In this document: piece by piece, positions 19,278 to 27,245 of the stretch
Layout: every line of letters starts with the position of its first letter
How positions within the stretch are numbered: position 1 is the stretch's first letter
Assembly: GCF_009495755.1 (NCBI RefSeq)
Contig: NZ_WIBJ01000033.1
Coordinates: 85,067-149,066, forward strand
Direction: 5' to 3'
DNA length: 64,000 bases
Source of the DNA: Flavobacterium sp. LMO8
Lineage (GTDB): Bacteria > Bacteroidota > Bacteroidia > Flavobacteriales > Flavobacteriaceae
Position numbers and translations under genes: made by a program
Notes under the pieces: model-generated
Database searches by the model: none
What the model was told of the DNA's origin: nothing
Seen by the model: only the letters and a program-made list of their open reading frames with translations

Positions 19278-20621
19278 TTAAATACCCAAATAATTACTCG
19301 GTGTAATTTGCATTAATTCAGCTCTTACTTCTTCAGAAACTTTTAAAGTTCCAATGAAATTATGAATCGCTTCTTTGTTAATTACGGTATTGGTTCTGGT
19401 TAAGTCTTTTAAAGCTTCGTACGGATTTGGATAGCCTTCACGACGCAAAATCGTTTGGATTGCTTCTGCAACAACCGCCCAGTTTTTCTCTAAATCTTCC
19501 GCGAATTTTTCTTCGTTTAATAACAGTTTATTCAATCCTTTTAAAGTAGCTTCAAATGCGATTAAAGTGTGTCCCATTGGTACTCCGATGTTACGTAAAA
19601 CCGTACTATCCGTTAAATCGCGTTGTAATCTTGAAAGTGGTAATTTTGCTGAAAGATGTTCGAAAATCGCATTTGCAATTCCTAAATTTCCTTCCGAATT
19701 TTCAAAATCTATTGGATTTACTTTATGTGGCATCGCCGAAGAACCAATTTCTCCTGCTTTGATTTTTTGTTTGAAATAATCCATAGAAACATACGTCCAA
19801 ATATCTCTGTCCAAGTCGATTAAAATGGTATTGATGCGTTTTAAAGCATCAAAAAAGGCTGCAAAATGGTCGTAATGTTCAATTTGTGTTGTTGGGAACG
19901 AATGGTGTAATCCTAAACTATTTTCTACGAAATCTGTTCCGAATTTTCTCCAATCTGTGTTTGGATAAGCTACTTTGTGTGCGTTGTAATTTCCAGTTGC
20001 GCCACCAAATTTAGCTGCAAAAGGAACGTTGAATAACAAACGCATTTGCTCTTCTAAACGTTCTACGAAAACTAAAATTTCTTTTCCTAAACGAGTAGGA
20101 GAGGCTGGTTGACCGTGGGTTCTGGCTAACATTGGAACGTGTTGCCATTCCATTGCTAATTCTTTTAATTTTGCAATTACGCTTACTAATCCTGGTAAAT
20201 ATACATTTTCAAACGCTTCTTTTGTCGAAAGCGGAATCGCTGTATTGTTGATATCTTGAGAAGTCAATCCGAAATGGATAAATTCCTTGTAATCTTGTAA
20301 TCCTAAACCGTCGAATTTCGATTTGATGAAATATTCCACCGCTTTTACATCGTGATTCGTTGTTTTTTCGGTTTCTTTAATCCAAAGTGCATCTTCAGTA
20401 GAAAAGTTCTTATAAATAGCTCTTAAAGAATCGTAAATCGATTTGTCAATTTTGGCTAATTGAGGTAAATCAGCTTCGCGCAAAGCAATAAAATATTCAA
20501 CCTCTACCAAAACTCGGTATTTGATTAAGGCTTCTTCTGAAAAATAAGGAGATAATGAAATAGTTTTGCTTCTATAACGACCATCAATTGGCGAAATAGC
20601 GTTTAATTCTGTTAATTGCAT
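19278..20621 (-). CDS. purB: Adenylosuccinate lyase
   Basis: PurB cleaves SAICAR to AICAR and adenylosuccinate to AMP, releasing fumarate, in purine synthesis. The 447-residue length fits the family. The fumarase/aspartase signature SSAMPHKVNPIDFENSEGN is present near residue 289, with the catalytic serine in the flexible loop, and the first active-site segments are LTSQDINNTA and ARTHGQPASPT. It precedes the TPR-HTH gene with a 7-bp gap. Confidence 0.96.
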   Translation of the reverse strand: MQLTELNAISPIDGRYRSKTISLSPYFSEEALIKYRVLVEVEYFIALREADLPQLAKIDKSIYDSLRAIYKNFSTEDALWIKETEKTTNHDVKAVEYFIKSKFDGLGLQDYKEFIHFGLTSQDINNTAIPLSTKEAFENVYLPGLVSVIAKLKELAMEWQHVPMLARTHGQPASPTRLGKEILVFVERLEEQMRLLFNVPFAAKFGGATGNYNAHKVAYPNTDWRKFGTDFVENSLGLHHSFPTTQIEHYDHFAAFFDALKRINTILIDLDRDIWTYVSMDYFKQKIKAGEIGSSAMPHKVNPIDFENSEGNLGIANAIFEHLSAKLPLSRLQRDLTDSTVLRNIGVPMGHTLIAFEATLKGLNKLLLNEEKFAEDLEKNWAVVAEAIQTILRREGYPNPYEALKDLTRTNTVINKEAIHNFIGTLKVSEEVRAELMQITPSNYLGI

Positions 20622-20647
20622 TTTGTTGTGTGTTGTTTAAAGAAGTG

Positions 20648-20655
20648 CAAATTTA
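20648..20655 (-). promoter_or_regulatory. -7 promoter element for purB
   Basis: TAAATTTG on the minus strand matches TAnnTTTG, 27 bp before the purB start. The region just upstream consists of AATCACT-like repeats. Confidence 0.45.
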
Positions 20656-20690
20656 GTAATTAGTGATTAGTTATCAGTAATTAGTTTCGA
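20656..20690. repeat. Degenerate TTAGTGA heptamer repeat
   Basis: TAATTAGTGATTAGTTATCAG and a further TAATTAG are diverged copies, in inverse orientation, of the AATCACT heptamer that opens the window. They lie in the purB promoter region. Confidence 0.6.
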
Positions 20691-20695
20691 GTTTT

Positions 20696-21385
20696 TTACT
20701 TTAAATTTAAAAGTTCCTGTTTTACAATTTTCATTCCTTCAACGGCGGTTAAAGGTAACACTTTCAATTCGTTTGGTAAATCATAAATCGTGGCTGGATT
20801 TGGATCAATATAATAAACGGGAACGTTTTGATCCACATAATTCATTAATCCAGCAGCAGGATATACTTGTAATGAAGTTCCGATAATAATCAAAATATCA
20901 GCGGTTTCTACAATATCAATAGCGTTTTCAATCATAGGAACATCTTCGCCAAACCAAACGATATGTGGTCGCAACTGGTTGCCTTCCAAATCAAAATCGC
21001 CTAAATTTAAATCTTGTTTCCAATCTAAAATGAATTCTTCGTTTGAAACACTTCTTACTTTTAATAATTCGCCATGCAAATGAATGACTTTGTTACTTCC
21101 AGCTCTTTCGTGTAAATCGTCTACGTTTTGGGTTATTATGTGAATATCGAAATGTTCTTCTAATTCTGCTAAAATTTCGTGCGCTTTATTTGGTCGAACT
21201 GTTAAAAGTTGGGCTCTTCTTTTGCTGTAAAAATCCAATACTAATTCAGCATTTTTATTCCAACCAATGGGCGAGGCAACTTCCATAATGTCATGGCCTT
21301 CCCATAATCCATCAGCATCACGGAACGTTTTGATTCCGCTTTCGGCGCTAATTCCAGCACCTGTTAGTACTACAATTTTTTTCAT
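20696..21385 (-). CDS. cobB: Sirtuin NAD-dependent protein deacylase lacking zinc cysteines
   Basis: This 229-residue Sir2-family enzyme removes acyl groups from lysines using NAD. The Rossmann motifs GAGISAESGIKTFRDADGLW and TQNVDDLHERAG and the catalytic H104 in HLHGEL are present. Y53 and R56 (FYSKRR) form the YxxR pair that recognises succinyl, malonyl or glutaryl groups in class III sirtuins. The zinc-ribbon region (about 108-137) has no cysteine at all, although LRPHIVWFGE that follows is intact. Other Bacteroidota sirtuins, as I recall, share this loss. It is divergent from trmH. Confidence 0.92.
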   Translation of the reverse strand: MKKIVVLTGAGISAESGIKTFRDADGLWEGHDIMEVASPIGWNKNAELVLDFYSKRRAQLLTVRPNKAHEILAELEEHFDIHIITQNVDDLHERAGSNKVIHLHGELLKVRSVSNEEFILDWKQDLNLGDFDLEGNQLRPHIVWFGEDVPMIENAIDIVETADILIIIGTSLQVYPAAGLMNYVDQNVPVYYIDPNPATIYDLPNELKVLPLTAVEGMKIVKQELLNLK

Positions 21386-21429
21386 AATTCAATTTTCTTT
21401 TTCTTTGTAGTAAATTTAATAAAAAAAAT

Positions 21430-22107
21430 ATGAGTTTTTCTAATCATGCGCTTTTAGAATATTTAGAAGGGTTTATTACCGAAAACAGAAAAGAAGGCTT
21501 TTTAAGAGTTTTAAAAAACAGAACGAAACATTTTACCATTGCAATGGAAGATGTTTTTCAATTGCATAACACAAGTGCTGTGATGCGTAGTTGCGAGGTT
21601 TTTGGAATTCAGGAATTGAATGTTATTGAGCAAAAATTTGGAAAAAGAATCGATACCGAAATTGCTATGGGAGCTCAAAAATGGGTAGATGTGAATCGTT
21701 TCAATACCGTTCAAAGTTGCATTGATGAAATGCGAGCTAAAGGCTATCAAATTATTGCTACAACACCTCATAATGATTCTTGTATGTTACATGAGTTTGA
21801 TATTTCGAAACCTTCTGCTTTATTTTTTGGAACGGAGCGAGATGGTTTATCAGAAGAAGTAATACAACAAGCCGATGGTTTTTTGAAAATACCAATGGTA
21901 GGTTACACCGAAAGTTTGAATATTTCCGTTTCTGCAGCAATTATTATTCAAGATGTTACGAATCGTTTACGTCAATCGGAAATTAATTGGCAATTAACAG
22001 AAGAAGAAATTTTAGACAAACGTTTAGATTGGACGCGTAAATCTATAAAAGATATTGATTTTATTGAGAAAAAATACAATGAAATTGAACAGAGTAAAGA
22101 AAACTAA
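21430..22107 (+). CDS. trmH: tRNA (guanosine-2'-O-)-methyltransferase, SpoU family
   Basis: This 225-residue SPOUT methyltransferase most resembles TrmH, which 2'-O-methylates G18 of tRNAs. Motif 1 (NTSAVMRSCEVFGI, with the conserved arginine), motif 2 (FFGTERDGLS) and motif 3 (IPMVGYTESLNISVSAAI) of the trefoil-knot SAM site are present in order. A C-terminal basic and helical tail of the TrmH type follows. It is convergent with, and abuts, the next gene. Confidence 0.92.
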   Translation: MSFSNHALLEYLEGFITENRKEGFLRVLKNRTKHFTIAMEDVFQLHNTSAVMRSCEVFGIQELNVIEQKFGKRIDTEIAMGAQKWVDVNRFNTVQSCIDEMRAKGYQIIATTPHNDSCMLHEFDISKPSALFFGTERDGLSEEVIQQADGFLKIPMVGYTESLNISVSAAIIIQDVTNRLRQSEINWQLTEEEILDKRLDWTRKSIKDIDFIEKKYNEIEQSKEN

Positions 22108-22881
22108 CTACTTATTTTTTTTTAATATTTTATAATCTTCGTAGCATGCGCTAATGGCATCCATGATTTGTAGGTCATTTGCTGTTTGAATGAAATATTC
22201 GGAATAATTACAGTTTTGAAGTATTTGCGGAATGTCATCTTTGTTAATTTCCAATAAAGCAGCGAGCGTTTCTCTGTCAAATTTAGTAGCTAAAAGATTT
22301 CTAACGGTATCATCCTTTTTCATCTCTTTTAGTTTTTTCATTTCCTTAGGTCTTTTACCAAAAACATTGTATAGTAAATCGGCAGGATTAGAAATAGCAC
22401 CTAAAACTTTTGCAATTGCACCTGGTTTACTATTACCACCTTCATAACCAGCATTAAGCCCAGATATACTATATCGATAGGAATCATCTGAAACTGGAAT
22501 TAAACGAGTATCTACTTCTATGTATCCTGTTAAGTTGTATTTCGCAACTACAACTTCGTCTAATACATAGGCTTTTTCGGTTAAGTAAATTTTAGTTGGA
22601 TTTTGTTTTATCCAATCGTTAGTCACTTTTACTTTTATTGTTTCGTATCCTAAATAAGTAAACAATAAGGTGTCGTTTACTTTAGCATTAATTTCAAATG
22701 TTCCACTTGGAGTGGTTACTGTTCCTTTTACTCTAGAAGCATTTATAACGTGTACATTTCCCATAGGTAGTTTAGTTTCGTTATGAATAACAGTTCCTTT
22801 AATGTTGGTCACAAGCGAATCGTTTTGCGAAAAACAAAAATTAGAAATTAGGGCAAAAAGAAAAACTACAAAATATCTCAT
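22108..22881 (-). CDS. Exported protein with CarboxypepD-reg-like beta-sandwich domain
   Basis: This 257-residue protein starts with a signal peptide (cleavage near residue 18, FCFSQ). Residues 28-110 form a carboxypeptidase regulatory-like domain (IKGTVIHNETKLPMGNVHVIN ... LLFTYLGYETIKV), the module that also starts TonB-dependent receptors. The end of that domain, LDEVVVAKYN, is the same linker that joins the TonB plug in SusC-like proteins, but no plug or barrel follows. Instead there is an unrecognised helical C-terminal region (about 150-257). Function is unknown. Such domains are common on Bacteroidota envelopes. Confidence 0.82.
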   Translation of the reverse strand: MRYFVVFLFALISNFCFSQNDSLVTNIKGTVIHNETKLPMGNVHVINASRVKGTVTTPSGTFEINAKVNDTLLFTYLGYETIKVKVTNDWIKQNPTKIYLTEKAYVLDEVVVAKYNLTGYIEVDTRLIPVSDDSYRYSISGLNAGYEGGNSKPGAIAKVLGAISNPADLLYNVFGKRPKEMKKLKEMKKDDTVRNLLATKFDRETLAALLEINKDDIPQILQNCNYSEYFIQTANDLQIMDAISACYEDYKILKKNK

Positions 22882-22966
22882 TCTTTATTTATTGATTCAA
22901 AAATACGAATCTAAAGATGATATTTTGTAGTTTTCTATAAATTTATAAGAAAATTAACGAAAATCG

Positions 22967-24880
22967 TTAGCTTCTTCTTGGTCTTCTTGGTCTTGATGAA
23001 TCTCCAGTGCTTTCAGCACGTCTTGGAGCTCTATCAGAAAACCCGCCTTCTCTTCTTGGAGCTGAACTGCTTCTTTCATTACTTCTTTCACCTCTGAAAC
23101 CACCATCTCTTCCGCCTTCTCTTCTAGGAGCAGAACCTCTATCGCTTCTGAAACCTCCGTCTCTTCCGCCTTCTCTTCTTGGAGCTGAACCGCTTCTTTC
23201 TCCTCTAAATCCGCCTTCACGTCTTCCGCCACCAGAATTTCTTCCGTTGTGATCGCGTCTTCCACCACCGTCGTTTTTAGAAATTTCAACATTGATTCTT
23301 CTTCCGTTCATGTCATATCCGTTAAGAACAGACATTACTTTGTCAGTATGCTCACCATCTGTATTAAAGAAAGAGAAACCTTCTTTCACGTCTACTTTAA
23401 ATACGTCATCTCTGCCTAAATCTAAAGTTTCTTTGATAAAATCTTTTAATTGCATCCAATCGAAATCGTCTCTTGCACCAATATTGATGAAATAACGAAC
23501 TGGATCGCCCGCTCTAATTTCTCTTGGTTCAGAACTTCTTTCTCTATCATTTCCTCTTTCACCTGATAAATCACGTTTCGATTTGTAATAGTTGATGAAT
23601 CTATTAAATTCAACAGAAACCATTTTCTTAATTAATTCTTCTTTAGATAAACCATCTAAAACTTCATTAATAGCAGGTAAATAGGTGTCGATATCGTGAT
23701 CAACTTCTGTATCTTTAATTTTATTTGCTAAATGTAATAACTGGATTTCGCAGATTTCAATTCCAGATGGGATTGTTTTTTCTTCGAATTTTTGTTGAAT
23801 AATACGCTCAATTGAGTGTATTTTTCTGATTTCACTTTTCGTAATAATTACGATAGAAGTTCCTAATTTTCCAGCTCTACCAGTTCTTCCTGAACGGTGA
23901 TTATAGGTTTCAATTTCGTCTGGTAATTGGTAATTTACTACGTGAGTAATGTTGTCAACGTCAATTCCACGAGCCGCAACGTCTGTTGCAACCAACATTT
24001 GAATTTGACGACCTCTAAACGATTTCATTACGCCATCACGTTGTGCTTGCGATAAATCTCCATGTAATGCCGCTGCGTTATAACCATCTTCGATAAGTTT
24101 TTCAGCAACCGCTTGTGTGTCTCTTTTAGTTCTACAAAATACAACCGAGAAAATATCTGGGTTAGCATCTGCTAAACGTTTTAAAGCTTCGTAACGGTCA
24201 CGAGCATTCACACAGTAATATTCGTGTGATACGGTAGCCGAACCTGAGTTTTTACTTCCCACAGTAATTTCCTGCGGAGACGACATGAATTGTTTTGCAA
24301 TACGTGCTACTTCGGCAGGCATTGTTGCAGAGAATAACCAAGTGTTTTTCTCGTCTGGTGTGTCCGATAAAATGGAACAAATGTCTTCGTAGAATCCCAT
24401 GTTTAACATCTCATCTGCCTCATCTAAGATACAAAAATCGATGTTTTTGATGTTTACAAGACCTCTGTTAATCATGTCTTGCATTCTACCTGGTGTAGCC
24501 ACAATAATTTGTGCACCACGTTTAACTTCTCTAGCTTGTTCTGTAATGCTTGCACCACCATAAACAGCCACTGTATGTAACCCCTTTATGTACTTTGAGT
24601 ATAATTTAATCTCGTTGGTGATTTGTAAGCATAACTCACGTGTTGGCGATAAAATTAATGCTTGTGTATTTCTATTCTCAGCATCAATTTTTTGAATTAG
24701 CGGGAAACCAAAAGCTGCGGTTTTCCCTGTACCTGTTTGCGCTAGGGCAACTAAATCTGTGTTTTGTTCCAATAGTACTGGAATCGCTTTTTCTTGTACT
24801 TCTGACGGATTCTCAAATCCTAGATCTTTAATCGCCAGCAGTAGCGACTCATTCAATCCTAATTGTTCAAATTTATTCAT
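22967..24880 (-). CDS. deaD: DEAD-box ATP-dependent RNA helicase with DbpA-type RNA-binding domain and RG-rich tail
   Basis: This 637-residue DeaD/CsdA-type helicase unwinds structured RNA, for example in ribosome assembly and cold adaptation. Motifs include AQTGTGKT (Walker A), DEADEMLNMGF, SATMP and HRSGRTGRAG. A DbpA-like RNA-binding domain follows at about 465-545. The tail from about 545 is highly repetitive and basic, with three near-identical units of the type SAPRREGGRDGGFR, giving an RGG-like, intrinsically disordered region. An open reading frame in another frame overlaps this tail but is only a by-product of the repeats. Confidence 0.95.
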   Translation of the reverse strand: MNKFEQLGLNESLLLAIKDLGFENPSEVQEKAIPVLLEQNTDLVALAQTGTGKTAAFGFPLIQKIDAENRNTQALILSPTRELCLQITNEIKLYSKYIKGLHTVAVYGGASITEQAREVKRGAQIIVATPGRMQDMINRGLVNIKNIDFCILDEADEMLNMGFYEDICSILSDTPDEKNTWLFSATMPAEVARIAKQFMSSPQEITVGSKNSGSATVSHEYYCVNARDRYEALKRLADANPDIFSVVFCRTKRDTQAVAEKLIEDGYNAAALHGDLSQAQRDGVMKSFRGRQIQMLVATDVAARGIDVDNITHVVNYQLPDEIETYNHRSGRTGRAGKLGTSIVIITKSEIRKIHSIERIIQQKFEEKTIPSGIEICEIQLLHLANKIKDTEVDHDIDTYLPAINEVLDGLSKEELIKKMVSVEFNRFINYYKSKRDLSGERGNDRERSSEPREIRAGDPVRYFINIGARDDFDWMQLKDFIKETLDLGRDDVFKVDVKEGFSFFNTDGEHTDKVMSVLNGYDMNGRRINVEISKNDGGGRRDHNGRNSGGGRREGGFRGERSGSAPRREGGRDGGFRSDRGSAPRREGGRDGGFRGERSNERSSSAPRREGGFSDRAPRRAESTGDSSRPRRPRRS

Positions 24881-24900
24881 AAAATATTTTAAATTGGGTG

Positions 24901-24908
24901 CAAAGGTA
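24901..24908 (-). promoter_or_regulatory. -7 promoter element for deaD
   Basis: TACCTTTG on the minus strand matches TAnnTTTG and lies 20 bp before the start codon, a short leader for a cold-shock-type helicase. Confidence 0.5.
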
Positions 24909-25011
24909 TGCTTTATAAATCAGATAAACTAATTTGTTAGTTGTTGATTTTCAATTTGTTAAATATTTTTAGGAATTAAAAATTTAATAAAGTAATATTT
25001 TTAGAAAGTAG

Positions 25012-25590
25012 TTAATCAATTTTTTGAAGGAAATCGATTAATTTTTGAACTGCAATTCCTCTGTGACTGATGGTTGATTTTTCTTCCATGCTTAATTCAG
25101 CAAAAGTTTTTTCAAATCCGTCAGCTACGAATATTGGGTCATAACCAAAACCGTTTGTTCCAATTTTTTCTTCGATTATTTTTCCGTTGACTATTCCACT
25201 AAATAAGTTTTGTTTTCCGTTTAGATTTAAAGCAATTACAGTTTTAAAGTTGGCTTTTCGATTCGATTTATCTTTTAATTCGGATAAAAGTTTATCCATA
25301 TTATCGTTGGCATCTTTTTGTTCGCCTGCATAACGAGCGGAATACACTCCAGGAGCGCCATTTAAAGCATGAACTTCTAAGCCGGTATCATCTGCAAAAC
25401 AATCGTAACCATATTTCTCGGTAACGTAATTAGCTTTTAAAATAGCGTTTCCTTCAATGGTATCAGCTGTTTCTGGAATATCTTCCGTGCATCCTATATC
25501 TTCTAAACTCACAATTTGAATAGTATTGGGAACTAAAGCCTGAATTTCCAGAATTTTATTTTTGTTATTGGATGCAAATACGAGTTTCAT
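25012..25590 (-). CDS. rdgB: Non-canonical purine NTP pyrophosphatase (RdgB/HAM1)
   Basis: This 192-residue enzyme hydrolyses ITP, dITP and XTP to the monophosphates and keeps damaged purines out of nucleic acids. Family marks are [19 protein letters not shown] at the N-terminus (SxNxxK), FADDTGLEV near residue 65, [19 protein letters not shown] and the C-terminal SHRG. It is the last gene of a minus-strand unit whose upstream region holds a structured RNA candidate. Confidence 0.96.
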   Translation of the reverse strand: MKLVFASNNKNKILEIQALVPNTIQIVSLEDIGCTEDIPETADTIEGNAILKANYVTEKYGYDCFADDTGLEVHALNGAPGVYSARYAGEQKDANDNMDKLLSELKDKSNRKANFKTVIALNLNGKQNLFSGIVNGKIIEEKIGTNGFGYDPIFVADGFEKTFAELSMEEKSTISHRGIAVQKLIDFLQKID

Positions 25591-25627
25591 CTGAAATAAT
25601 TTAAAAAGGTAAAAGTACGAAACGGCT

Positions 25628-25703
25628 GTAAAGTATAAAAGCCGATCTGGAGCGATCGACTTTTACGGTGAACGTGTAACCACATTTCTGTGTCGTTCGG
25701 TGC
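25628..25703 (-). ncRNA. Candidate structured small RNA or rdgB leader
   Basis: Directly after a minus-strand promoter element, the RNA would fold into two hairpins. The first pairs GAACG (25698-25694) with CGUUC (25674-25670) and contains an inner hairpin CACA-GAAA-UGUG (25692-25681) with a GAAA tetraloop. The second is an 11-bp stem AAAAGUCGAUC (25664-25654) with GAUCGGCUUUU (25647-25637) and a 6-nt loop, ending in a U-rich stretch like a terminator. One pair is G-U on this strand but a C-A mismatch on the other, so the minus strand is the likely template direction. The GC content is higher than in flanking spacers. It could be a flavobacterial small RNA such as Flavo-1, or an rdgB 5' leader; I cannot assign it to a family from sequence alone. 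Confidence 0.6.
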
Positions 25704-25732
25704 AAATGTATAACCAATAATTCGATTATGAA
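25703..25732 (-). promoter_or_regulatory. Promoter for the structured RNA candidate
   Basis: TACATTTG (25710-25703) matches TAnnTTTG; 19 bp upstream is TTC, one base from the -33 consensus TTG. The structured RNA begins immediately downstream. Confidence 0.55.
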
Positions 25733-25792
25733 CTATTATTCCTTTAATTTTTTTCTAATCAAAATAAATTATAATAAAAGTATTTTTCTTTT

Positions 25793-25800
25793 TACTTTTG
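25793..25800 (+). promoter_or_regulatory. -7 promoter element for the alpha-oxoamine synthase gene
   Basis: TACTTTTG matches TAnnTTTG, 24 bp before the ATG at 25825. Confidence 0.5.
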
Positions 25801-25824
25801 CACCGTTTTAAACACCTATATATT

Positions 25825-27084
25825 ATGGTAAAAGATTTATTCGAAAGAATTCAGAACAATAAAGGTCCGTTAGGAAAATGGGCTTCACAAGCAGAAGGAT
25901 ATTTTGTATTCCCTAAATTAGAAGGCGAATTAGGTCCGAGAATGAAATTTCAAGGAAAAGATATCTTAAACTGGAGTTTAAATGATTATTTAGGATTAGC
26001 TAATCATCCAGAAGTACGTAAAGCAGATACTGAAGCAGCAATGCAATTTGGAGCAGCGTACCCAATGGGTGCTCGTATGATGAGTGGTCACACTAATTAT
26101 CACGAACAATTAGAACAAGAATTAGCTGCTTTCGTAATGAAAGAATCGGCTTATTTGTTAAACTTTGGTTACCAAGGAATGGTATCTATTATTGATGCTT
26201 TGGTTACTAAAAACGATATTATTGTATACGATGTAGATTCGCATGCTTGTATTATTGATGGTGTACGTTTACACATGGGAAAACGTTTTACCTATAAACA
26301 CAATGATTTAGAAAGTATGGAGAAAAACCTGCAACGTGCTACTAAAATGGCAACTGAAACAGGTGGTGGAATCTTATTTATTACCGAAGGTGTTTTCGGA
26401 ATGCGTGGTCAACAAGGAAAGTTGAAAGAAGTTGTAGAAATGAAGAAAAAATACAATTTCCGTTTATTAGTTGACGATGCACATGGTTTTGGAACACTTG
26501 GTAAAACAGGAGCAGGAGCAGGAGAAGAGCAAGGTTGTCAAGACGGAATTGACGTTTATTTTTCAACTTTTGCGAAATCAATGGCAAACATTGGTGCTTT
26601 CGTTGCTGCAGATAAAGATGTTATCGATTATTTAAAATACAACTTGCGTTCGCAAATGTTTGCTAAAGCGTTACCAATGATTCAAACTATTGGGTCATTA
26701 AAACGTTTAGAATTGTTACGTAATTCATTTGAAATTAAAGATAAATTATGGGAAAACGTAAATGCATTACAAAATGGATTGAAAGAAAAAGGATTTAATA
26801 TTGGTGATACTAATACTTGTATAACACCTGTTTATCTTGAAGGTTCTATTCCTGAAGCGATGATTATGGTGAACGATTTACGTGAAAATTATGGAATTTT
26901 CCTTTCTATCGTGGTTTATCCAGTAATTCCAAAAGGTATTATTTTGTTGAGAATGATTCCAACAGCTTCGCATACAATTGATGACATTAATGAAACATTA
27001 ACAGCTTTTGAAGCTATTCGTGAAAAATTAGTTAATGGTACTTATAAAAAAATCGCAGAAGCAACTACTATTGATGTTTCTTAA
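25825..27084 (+). CDS. PLP-dependent alpha-oxoamine synthase, serine palmitoyltransferase-like
   Basis: This 419-residue PLP enzyme belongs to the family of serine palmitoyltransferase, 2-amino-3-ketobutyrate CoA ligase and 8-amino-7-oxononanoate synthase. Visible parts are NWSLNDYLGLANHPEV, the active-site VDDAHGFGTLGKTGAGAGEE, the PLP lysine in TFAKSMANIG, and TEGVFGMRG. It joins an acyl thioester with an amino acid and releases CO2. In Bacteroidota such enzymes make the sphingoid base of sphingolipids (serine) or the capnoid base of sulfonolipids (cysteate); which one is not resolvable here. The ATG at 25825 is supported by family alignment and by the promoter element. Confidence 0.88.
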   Translation: MVKDLFERIQNNKGPLGKWASQAEGYFVFPKLEGELGPRMKFQGKDILNWSLNDYLGLANHPEVRKADTEAAMQFGAAYPMGARMMSGHTNYHEQLEQELAAFVMKESAYLLNFGYQGMVSIIDALVTKNDIIVYDVDSHACIIDGVRLHMGKRFTYKHNDLESMEKNLQRATKMATETGGGILFITEGVFGMRGQQGKLKEVVEMKKKYNFRLLVDDAHGFGTLGKTGAGAGEEQGCQDGIDVYFSTFAKSMANIGAFVAADKDVIDYLKYNLRSQMFAKALPMIQTIGSLKRLELLRNSFEIKDKLWENVNALQNGLKEKGFNIGDTNTCITPVYLEGSIPEAMIMVNDLRENYGIFLSIVVYPVIPKGIILLRMIPTASHTIDDINETLTAFEAIREKLVNGTYKKIAEATTIDVS

Positions 27085-27192
27085 TAATGAGTTAATTTTT
27101 TGTGAATTAAATTTTAACAATATTTTTTTTTATTTATAACCCCTTAATTTTATGGGTTTTATCGTTGAAAATTAAGTTTTATCGGTTTTTTT

Positions 27193-27223
27193 TTGTAAGT
27201 TATATATTATTAACCTAATTTTG
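27193..27223 (+). promoter_or_regulatory. Promoter of the OmpA-like gene
   Basis: TTG (27193-27195), a 20-bp spacer and TAATTTTG (27216-27223) match both consensus elements, 23 bp before the start codon. A strong promoter fits an abundant porin. Confidence 0.7.
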
Positions 27224-27245
27224 TAAAAATTATTTAAATTTAATT

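Noticed and set aside
22954..23292. Acidic 112-residue open reading frame overlapping the deaD tail on the same strand
   Set aside because: It is a frame-shifted reading of the RGG repeats; its composition (Glu and Val repeats) mirrors the codon repeats, and it has no independent features.
25628..25703. A tRNA gene
   Set aside because: No cloverleaf, no anticodon arm and no CCA-proximal acceptor; the fold is two hairpins, the second terminator-like.
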